Positions 49,050 to 57,300 of a stretch of 64,000 nucleotides of DNA are shown in pieces. Both the position numbers and the translations under genes were made by a program. Position 1 is the first letter of the stretch. Each line of letters begins with the position of its first letter. Origin of the DNA: Methylopila turkensis (lineage in GTDB: Bacteria > Pseudomonadota > Alphaproteobacteria > Rhizobiales > Methylopilaceae); contig NZ_BSFL01000001.1 in NCBI RefSeq assembly GCF_027922325.1, forward strand, positions 62,001 through 126,000, read 5' to 3'. Below the pieces are notes generated by a model that was not told the DNA's origin, did not search any database, and saw nothing but the letters and a program-made list of their open reading frames with translations.

Positions 49050-49937
49050 TTGGACGAGATCACGATCCGCCACAGCACGATCTATCGTTACCGCAGCCCG
49101 GTGTGGCTCAACCCCCACAGGATGGTTATCCGCCCCCGCGAAAGCCGCGAACTCCGGCTCCTTTCGATCGACGTCTCGATCGCGCCAGCGGCGTCGCTGT
49201 CCTGGAGCTACGACGTGTTCGGCAACGCCGTGGCGATCGCGACCTTCGTGGACGCGACCGATCTCCTGACGATCGAGAGCGTCGCCAAGATCGAACTCGA
49301 CGCGTCGGCATGGCCGGTCTTCGACGTCGCGGCGTCCGCGATCCAGTATCCGTTTCCCTATTCGGACGACGAGCGGACGGACCTCGGTTCGCTGACGCTC
49401 AACCAGTATCTCGATCCCGCGGGCCGGCTGCGCGCCTGGGCGCGCGGCTTCGTGTACGGCCAGCCGACCGACACGCTGTCGCTGCTGAAGGACGTCAACG
49501 CCGGCGTGGCGGCCGAGGTCGCATACGAGATCCGCGAAGACGAAGGCGTCCAGTCGCCGCTCGAGACGCTCGATCGCCGGCGCGGCTCGTGCCGCGACTT
49601 CGCGACCTTGTTCGCCGAGACCGCGCGCAGCTTGGGCTTTGGAGCGCGGGTCGTCTCGGGCTATCTCCATGATCCAGGCGTGGGGCTTATCGGCTCGAAC
49701 GGGCTTGGCTCGACCCACGCCTGGGCGGAGGTCTATGTGCCGGGCGCAGGCTGGATCACCTTCGATCCGACCAACCGAAGCGTCGGAAGCGCCAACCTCA
49801 TCCCGGTCGCGGTCGCACGAGACATCAGGCAAATCATGCCGCTTTCCGGCAGCTATCTCGGCTCCGCTGACGCGTTCTCAGGCATGTCCGTCGAGGTCTC
49901 GACTGTCGCGGCGGGCCCGCCGTCCGCGGCGGACTGA
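49050..49937 (+). CDS. Transglutaminase-like cysteine protease family protein
   Basis: 295 residues. The N-terminal ~80 match the bacterial transglutaminase-like N-terminal region (ITIRHSTIYRYRSPVWLNPHRMVIRPRES). The papain-like catalytic domain has the triad Cys181 (RGSCRDFATLFAETAR), His223 (STHAWAEVYVPGAGW) and Asp239 (TFDPTNRSVG). Such proteins are probable proteases or amidases of unknown substrate; many alphaproteobacteria carry one. The start is the TTG at 49050 after AGGAGA; a GTG at 49017 is the alternative. The last 85 bases overlap a convergent small gene. Confidence 0.88.
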   Translation: MDEITIRHSTIYRYRSPVWLNPHRMVIRPRESRELRLLSIDVSIAPAASLSWSYDVFGNAVAIATFVDATDLLTIESVAKIELDASAWPVFDVAASAIQYPFPYSDDERTDLGSLTLNQYLDPAGRLRAWARGFVYGQPTDTLSLLKDVNAGVAAEVAYEIREDEGVQSPLETLDRRRGSCRDFATLFAETARSLGFGARVVSGYLHDPGVGLIGSNGLGSTHAWAEVYVPGAGWITFDPTNRSVGSANLIPVAVARDIRQIMPLSGSYLGSADAFSGMSVEVSTVAAGPPSAAD

Positions 49938-50176
49938 GCTCCGTCGGACTCGCGGCGGCAGACGCCTCTGGTGTGCGTCTCGATCATCGCGAGCGCTTCG
50001 TCGAGCGAGGCGAACGGACCGCAGCGCATCCCGGTCATGGTCGCGGTCGCCTTTCCGTCGGGCTCGACATGGACCTGTCCGCTGTCGGTCGTTCGGATCA
50101 CCCCCATTGAACGTCCCAGAAGGTCGATCAGCAGCCACTCTTTCTCGCCGGGGACCGCTTTTACAACCACGTCCAA
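49853..50176 (-). CDS. Small hypothetical protein overlapping the transglutaminase gene
   Basis: 107 residues from a TTG at 50176 with AGGAG eight bases upstream. The N-terminal ~75 residues look like a genuine small fold: DVVVKAVPGEKEWLLIDLLGRSMGVIRTTDSGQVHVEP, then TMTGMRCGPFASLDEALAMIETHTRGVCR. The last ~28 residues lie antisense to the end of the transglutaminase gene and are low-complexity, so the real functional part is upstream. No family recognised. Confidence 0.6.
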   Translation of the reverse strand: MDVVVKAVPGEKEWLLIDLLGRSMGVIRTTDSGQVHVEPDGKATATMTGMRCGPFASLDEALAMIETHTRGVCRRESDGAQSAADGGPAATVETSTDMPENASAEPR

Positions 50177-50427
50177 AAAGAGCTCCTAAAGCGACTGGGT
50201 TAACCGCGGTGGCCCACGGCTGCGAGATTTGTACCAGAAAAATAAAAAAAACGCACACGTCATTGCAATCGGCGACATGCACATCATTTCAAGATTGCCG
50301 TTCGACAGAATTAATATTTCTTTTCTGACGCTCGACTCCACTCCGCCGGATTTTATTTGCGCGAAAGCGTGTTGAAGGCGCGTCTCGGAGGCCTGCTTCG
50401 TGGTGGGCAGGACCACTGATTTTCGGG
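50177..50427. other. AT-rich intergenic region
   Basis: 251 bases, notably AT-rich at 50236-50335 with an A-run (AAAAATAAAAAAAA) and TTAATATTTCTTTTC. No gene found. It probably carries the promoter of the minus-strand small gene (a TTGCAA-N18-TATTTT arrangement is possible) and the leader of the decayed cold-shock gene that follows. Confidence 0.4.
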
Positions 50428-50600
50428 AGCGGTGAATGGTTCAACGCCCAGAAGGGCTTCGGCGTCATTGCGCCGGACAATGGCGGCGCTGACAGGTCAC
50501 CCACATCACTCTCGTTCCGATCGCTCGAGACGGAACAGCGAAGCGAGCCGGGAGCGACATCGATCACGGATGGACCGGCGAATCTCGCTTGTAGCGGAGC
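50428..50600 (+). pseudogene. Decayed CspA-family cold-shock gene
   Basis: Bases 50428-50493 read SGEWFNAQKGFGVIAPDNGGAD. This is almost the consensus first half of a cold-shock protein, where the normal start is GTVKWFNAQKGFGFIAPD. The 'V K' codons have lost one base (GGTGAATGG instead of GGTGAAGTGG). After GAC the frame shifts again: the expected VFVHIT appears only in another phase (TCACCCACATCACT). The rest resembles a cold-shock tail only vaguely, ending near AANL at 50575-50590. No ATG precedes it. The upstream GCCTGCTTCGTGGTGGGCAGGACC looks like a normal csp leader, so it is a relic, not a chance match. Confidence 0.72.
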
Positions 50601-50708
50601 CGAAGCCTCCAGAGAGGCGCTCGAGAGCGCCTTCGATCCCGCCGCCTTTCGAAGCGGCGGGTCTTCCTTTGTCTCCCGGTCCTGAGGGGCCCAACCGGAG
50701 TACGGCGC

Positions 50709-50843
50709 ATGGCCAAGGCACAGAAACGCGGAAATAAGGAAGCCAAGAAGCCGAAGAAGATTAGGGAAGCACAGCCCGCTCCGACCACGGCTTTGAAGAT
50801 CGGCGCCGCGCCGCCCAGCGGGCCAAAGTCAAAAAAAATCTGA
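50709..50843 (+). CDS. Very small Lys-rich protein (44 residues)
   Basis: Starts at the ATG at 50709 and runs to a TGA at 50841-50843: MAKAQKRGNKEAKKPKKIRE at the start, a Pro/Ala/Thr middle, and a basic end SGPKSKKI. The strong basic composition suggests nucleic-acid binding. It lies 11 bases before the next gene. Short genes of this composition recur in alphaproteobacteria, but no function is known. Confidence 0.5.
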   Translation: MAKAQKRGNKEAKKPKKIREAQPAPTTALKIGAAPPSGPKSKKI

Positions 50844-50854
50844 CGGCGACCGCC

Positions 50855-51127
50855 ATGACGCGCCGGACGCAAGAATCGACCGTGACGTTTCACCAGCCCT
50901 TCACGTTGAAGGCTCTCGATGGTCCTCAGCCCGCAGGGACCTACAGACTTCTCGTCGACGAAGACGAGATCATGGGCGTCTCCATCCTCGCCTATCACCG
51001 TGTCGCCACGCTGCTCGAGACGCCAGCGGTCGGCGTGCGAAGCGGCAAGGTCCAGTCCCATCTCGTTGACCACGCGGATCTGACGGCGGCTCTCGACAAA
51101 GACCGCGCGGCCACGGCCAAACCCTGA
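50855..51127 (+). CDS. Conserved small hypothetical protein
   Basis: 90 residues. MTRRTQESTVTFHQPFTLKA at the start, followed by LDGPQPAGTYRLLVDEDEIMGVSILAYHRVATLLETPAV and an Asp/Lys-rich tail ending DKDRAATAKP. The strand-rich middle with a PxGxYxLxVDE motif looks like a real folded domain. Eleven bases separate it from the basic small gene, so they are probably cotranscribed. It lies 194 bases before ndvB. Confidence 0.65.
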   Translation: MTRRTQESTVTFHQPFTLKALDGPQPAGTYRLLVDEDEIMGVSILAYHRVATLLETPAVGVRSGKVQSHLVDHADLTAALDKDRAATAKP

Positions 51128-51321
51128 CGCGCCTTCCGATCCGCTCCCCCCAAATTGGGGAGCCCGCGCGTCGCATTGGATGACGAATGAGTCCGCTTTC
51201 GGTCTCCGCCGCGGTCGAAGCGCTTTTGCGTTTGGCGGGACGGATCAACGCGGCCGGGCATTGAGCGATGAGGCGCCGCCGTGTCGCCGGCGCATAGAAC
51301 GGATCGCCCTGCCGACAGGTC

Positions 51322-54300
51322 GTGGCTGAAAGGGCGGACATGCTTGAGATCGCGCGCAATATCCTCGCTCGCCGGGCTTCGGCGGAGCCTTGGGACGACG
51401 TTTCCCCGGTCCGCGAGGAACTTTTCGGGATCGAGCGGCTCGAGCAGCACGCCGAATCGCTCGCGGCCGCCCAGCCCGTCGCCGAACGGCCGCCTTTCGT
51501 GCGGTCGCTTCGCGTGCGGCTCGGCGAGAACGCCGTCACGCTGCTCGCCGCCTACAAGGCGAGCGCAGCCGAGCTCGAGAGCGGACGCGGCGTGACGCCA
51601 GCGGCCGAATGGCTGCTCGACAACTACCACCTCGTCGAAGACCAGATCCGCGAGATCCGGGAAGACCTGCCGCCAGGCTACTACCGCCAGCTGCCGAAAC
51701 TTTCGGACGGTCCGTTCAAGGGCTACCCGCGTGTGTTCGGCATCGCATGGGCCTATGTCGCCCACACCGACAGCCACTTCGATCCGGAAGTCCTCAAGCG
51801 GTTCGTCGCCGCCTATCAGAGGGTCGAGCCGCTTACGATCGGCGAGCTTTGGGCGGTGGCGATCACGATCCGCATCGTCCTGATCGAGAACCTGCGTAGG
51901 CTCGCCGACCAGATCAGCGTCGCGCGCGCGGCTCGCGCCGACGCCGAAGCGCTCGCCAACCGGCTTCTCGCATCGGGCGGAGCGCGGTCCGCGCTCGACG
52001 CCGACATCGCCACGCGCGCCGCCGGGCCGGTCTCCGAGCTGTTCGCCGCGCAGCTCGCCAAGCGCCTGCGCGATCAGGACCCGCGCACCAATCCGGCGCT
52101 GGAGTGGCTCGAGCAGCGCCTGACGCTGCAAGGCTCGTCGATCGAGGAGGCTGTGCGGCACGCGCAGATGCGCCAGGGCGCTTCGAACCTCACGATCCGC
52201 AACGTCATCACGAGCATGCGGCTGATCTCGGACATCGACTGGGCGGAGCTGTTCGAGAGTGTCAGCCTCGTGGACGAAAGGCTGATGGCCGCAAGCGATT
52301 TCGCGGCGATGGATTTCCCGACCCGCAATCTCTACCGCAGCGCGATCGAGCAGCTTGCCCGCGGTTCGTCGGCAAGCGAGCTCCAGGTCGCCGACGCGGC
52401 TCTTGCGGCGGCGCGATCTGACGCGGCGGAGACTGCGGCCGGTGCGGAGCGGGTCCGCGATCCGGGATATCATCTGATCGCGGAAGGCCGGCCCGCCCTC
52501 GAACGCGCCATCGGCTTCCGTCCATCGCCGAAGCTCTGGTTCAATCAATGGAGCATCAGGCTCGGCATCGGCGGCTATGTCGGCGCGATCCTCGCGCTCA
52601 CGGCCGCGCTCCTCGGCGGCGTCGTCTGGGCGCTGGCCGCGGCGGGCGGCGGATCGGTCTGGCCGTGGGTGATCGCGCTGCTCGGCTTCATCCCGGCCAC
52701 CGACGTCGCCACAGCGCTCGTCAACCGCGTGATCGGCTGGAGCTTCGGCGCCAACGCGCTTCCGGGTCTCGACCTGTCGACAGGCGTGCCGTCGGAGCTC
52801 AGGACGCTCGTCGCGATGCCGACGCTGTTGACCGGCGAAGCCGATCTCGCCGAGCAGATCGCGCGGCTCGAGGTGCATCATCTGGCAGGCGCCGGCGGCG
52901 ACATCTCGTTCGCGCTCGTGGTCGACGGCCTCGACGCCGACCGCGAGATCCTCGACGGCGACGACCCGCTTCTCACGCTGGCCGCTTCCGCGATCGCGCG
53001 GCTGAACACGACGCACGGCCCCGGCCCGAGCGGCGACCGCTTCCTGCTGCTGCATCGCCGCCGCGTCTTCAACGCCGTCGACGGCGTGTGGATGGGCTGG
53101 GAGCGCAAGCGCGGCAAGCTGCACGAGCTGAACCGGCTGCTGCGCGGCGCGACCGACACGAGCTTCACGTCGCTTAACGGAACCACGCCTAAGGTTCCTG
53201 CGGACGTTCGCTACGTCATCACGCTCGACGCCGACACGCGCCTGCCGCGCGACGCGGCGAGCCGGCTCATCGGCAAGATGGCCCATCCGCTGAACCGGCC
53301 GGGTTTCGACGCGGCCGGACGGCGCGTCGTCCGGGGCTACGGCATCCTCCAGCCGCGGGTGACGCCCTCATTGCCGATCGGCCGGGAGGGCTCGGCCTAT
53401 CAGCGGGCGTTCTCGGCCCCGGGCGGCGTCGATCCTTACGCGGCCGCGATCTCGGACGTCTACCAGGACCTGTTCGGCGAAGGCTCGTACACGGGCAAGG
53501 GCATTTACGACGTCGACGCCTTCGAGGCCGCGCTTGCCGGTCGGATGCCCGACAACGCCATGCTGAGCCACGACCTGTTCGAGGGGATATTCGCGCGAGC
53601 GGGTCTGGCGTCCGACGTCGAGGTCATCGAGGATTTCCCGTCCCGCTACGACGTGGCGGCGCGCCGACAGCACCGCTGGACGCGCGGCGACTGGCAGCTG
53701 CTGCCGTGGGTGCTGGGCGTGGGAGAGGGCCGCGCCGGCCTGCCTGCGGTCGGGCGCGGTAAGATGCTCGACAACCTCCGCCGCTCCCTCGTCGCGCCCG
53801 CCGCGATGGCGATGCTCGCGGCCAGTTGGCTGGCGCCGGCTCCGGCCGCCGCATTGGGCGTGCTGTTCACCGTTCTCGCCATCGCCATTCCGGGCGCGCT
53901 CCACCTGTTCTTCTGCGTGGTGCCGCGGCGCTCGGGAATCCATCTTGGGGCGCACAACCGCGCGCTGCTCGGCGATCTCAGGCTCGCCGCGACGCAGATC
54001 GGTTTGTCGCTCGCCTTCCTGCCCGACCAGGCATGGCGAGGGATCGACGCCATCGCGCGCACGCTCGACCGGGTGTTCCGGACCCGGCGCCGGCTGCTCG
54101 AATGGACGACCGCCGCCCAGTCGAGCGCGGCGCCGCGGCTGACGCTCGGCGGGTTCTACAGGATGATGGCGGGAGGCACGGGCCTCGGGCTCGGGCTCGC
54201 CGCTCTCTGTCTCGCGATCGCGCCCGCGGCATGGGCCCTGATCCTCCCATTCGCAGTCGCGTGGGGCCTTGCGCCTGCGATCGCGCTTTGGGCCAGCCGC

Positions 54301-57300
54301 TCGCCGACAGCAGCGTCCAATCTCGCCGTCTCACCCGACGACGCGCGCGAGCTGCGCTTGATCGCCCGCAGGACGTGGCGGTTCTTCGAGACCTTCGTGA
54401 CGCCGGCCGACACCATGCTGCCGCCGGACAACTTTCAGGAAGACCCTAACCCGGTCATCGCACGGCGCACCTCGCCGACCAATATCGGGCTCTACTTGTT
54501 GTCGGCGGTCGCGGCGCGCGACTTCGGCTGGGCCGGAACGGCCGAGACCGTCGAGCGGCTGGAGGCGACCTTCGCGTCGCTTCGAAAGCTGCAGCGCCAT
54601 CGCGGGCATTTTCTAAACTGGTACGGCACGGAGGACGGCGCTCCCCTCATTCCGGCCTATGTGTCGACCGTCGACAGCGGCAATCTCGCAGGCCACCTCA
54701 TCGCGCTCGCCAACGCCTGCGAGGAATGGGCCGCCGAGCCTGTAGCGCCGGCCGTGCGGCAGGGGCTCGCGGACAACCTGACGCTCGCCCGAAGCGCGCT
54801 GGCCACGCTCGTGTCGCGCGAGGACGATCACGGCCGCCAGATCGTCGCAATCCTCGACGAGATCGACGGTCAGCTGAATGGCGGCGTCGCGATCTCCTCG
54901 CTCGCGCCGGTGCTCGCTCGGTTGGCCGAAAAGACATTGAAGGTCGCGCGCGACGTGCTGCCGTCGACGGCGTCCGACGACAGGGCTGATTTCCAATTCT
55001 GGATCAGGGCGTTCGCGCAGGGCGTCGCCGAGCACGCGCGCGACGAAGCCGAACGCCCGAGTTTCGCGCTCGCCGAGCGGGCGGGCGCCATCGCCGCGGA
55101 GGCGCGCGCGACCGCGCTTGCGATGGACTTCGCGTTCCTGCTTGATCCTGAGCGCAAACTGTTCTCAATCGGCTATTCGCTGCCCGACAACCGGCTCGAT
55201 CCGAGTTGCTACGACCTGCTCGCCTCGGAAGCCCGGCTCGCAAGCCTGTTCGCCATCGCGAAGGGCGACGCTCCGACCCGGCACTGGTTCCGCCTCGGCC
55301 GGACCGCGACCCCGATCGGCGGCGCCTCGGCGCTGATCTCCTGGTCGGGCTCGATGTTCGAATACCTGATGCCGTCGCTCGTCATGCGCGCGCCGGCCGG
55401 AAGCCTGCTGGAGCAGACCAACCGCCTGATGGTTCGCCGCCAGCAGGACTACGGGAAGTCGCTTGGGGTTCCATGGGGCGTCTCGGAATCCGCCTACAAC
55501 GCCCGTGATCTCGAATTCACCTACCAGTATTCCAACTTCGGCGTGCCTGGCCTCGGGCTGAAGCGCGGCCTTGCCGAGAACGCGGTGTTCGCCCCTTACG
55601 CGACCGCGCTCGCCGCCATGGTGGACCCGCAGGGCGCGCTGGCGAATTTCGAGCGCATGGCGGATATGGGCGCGCGCGGCCGCTATGGCTTCTACGAGGC
55701 GCTCGACTTCACCCGCTCGCGCCTGCCGGAGGGGGAGAGCGTCGCGATCGTTCGCAACTTCATGGCCCACCATCAGGGCATGACGATCGTGGCGCTTTCG
55801 AACGTCCTGCAGAACGGTCGCATGCGCGCGCGGTTCCACGGCGAGCCGATCATCCAGGCCTGCGATCTCCTGATGCAGGAGCGCATGCCGCGCGACGTAG
55901 CGGTGCTTCAGGCTCGCGCGGAAGAGGTCAAGGCATCCGCCGGCGAGGTCAGCGAAGCCTCGGTCATGCGGCATGTGACGCCGTCGACAGGCGGCGCTCC
56001 GGTCACCCATGTCCTCTCGAACGGCCGCTACGCCGTCATGCTGACGGCGGAAGGCGCCGGCTACAGCCGCTGGCGCGACCTCGCGGTCACCCGCTGGCGC
56101 GGCGACGCCACCCGCGACGATCTCGGGTCTTTCGTCACGCTGCGCGACGTCGCGAGCGGCCGGACGTGGTCGGCCGCGGCCCAACCAATCGGCGCGCCGG
56201 CGGACCACCAGGAGGTCGTGTTCGGCGAGGACCAGGCGAGCTTCATCCGCCGCGACGGACCGCTGACCACCACCATGGAGGTCATCGTCTCGGGCGAGGT
56301 CGACGCCGAGGTCCGGCGCGTCACGCTGACCAACGCCGGCAGAACCGCCCTCGAGATCGAGCTGACGTCCTATTCCGAGATCGTGCTCGCCCCGCCCGCC
56401 GCCGACGCCGCCCATCCGGCCTTCGCCAAGCTCTTCGTCGTGACCGAGCACCTGCCGGAATTCGGCGCGTTGGTCGCCACTCGCCGCCCGCGCGCGAACG
56501 GCGAGGCCGCGCCTTGCGCGGCGCATTTCGCGGTGGTCGAGGGCGGCGAGACCGCCGCTCCGGAATACGAGACCGATCGCGCGAGATTCCTCGGGCGCAG
56601 TCTGGCGCCCGCTGCGGCTTTCGCAGGCAATGCGGCCCGGCCGCTGTCGAACACGGTCGGGACGGTGCTTGACCCGGTGTTTTCGATCCGCCGCCGCGTG
56701 ACGGTCCCGGCCGGCGGCCGCGTGCGCGTCGCGTTCTGGACCGTGGTCGCGACCTCGCGCGAGGACCTGCTCTACCTCGTCGACGCCCATCACGACCGCA
56801 ACGCCTTCGACCGCGCCAAGACGCTCGCCTGGACGCAGGCGCAGGTGCAGCTCCGCCATCTCGACGTGACCGCGGAAGAGGCCGCCGACTTCCAGCGGCT
56901 CGCGGCCCCGCTGCTCTATCCGGACGCGCGCTTCCGGGCGGCCTCGGACGCCATCGTCCGCGGAGCGGGTCCGCAATCGGCGCTCTGGCCCTATTCGATT
57001 TCCGGCGACCTGCCCATCGTGCTGCTGCGGATCGACGACGTCGAGGACATGGACCAGGTCCGCCAGTTGCTGCGGGCCCACGAATATTGGCGGATGAAGC
57101 GGATCTCGGTCGATCTCGTCATCGTCAACGAGCACGCCTCGTCCTACCTGCAGGACCTGCAGATCGCGATCGACACCGCCGTGCGTTCGAGCCAATCCCG
57201 GCCACGCCTCGGCGACGCGCCGGCGCAAGGCGGGGTCTATACGCTCCGCGCCGACCTGCTGCCGATCGAAGCCCGCAACCTGCTGCTGTCGGTCGCGCGC

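Noticed and set aside
47535-51321. Genomic island integrated at tRNA-Gln
   Set aside because: No integrase gene and no repeated tRNA 3' end seen, so only an accessory-looking block is claimed.
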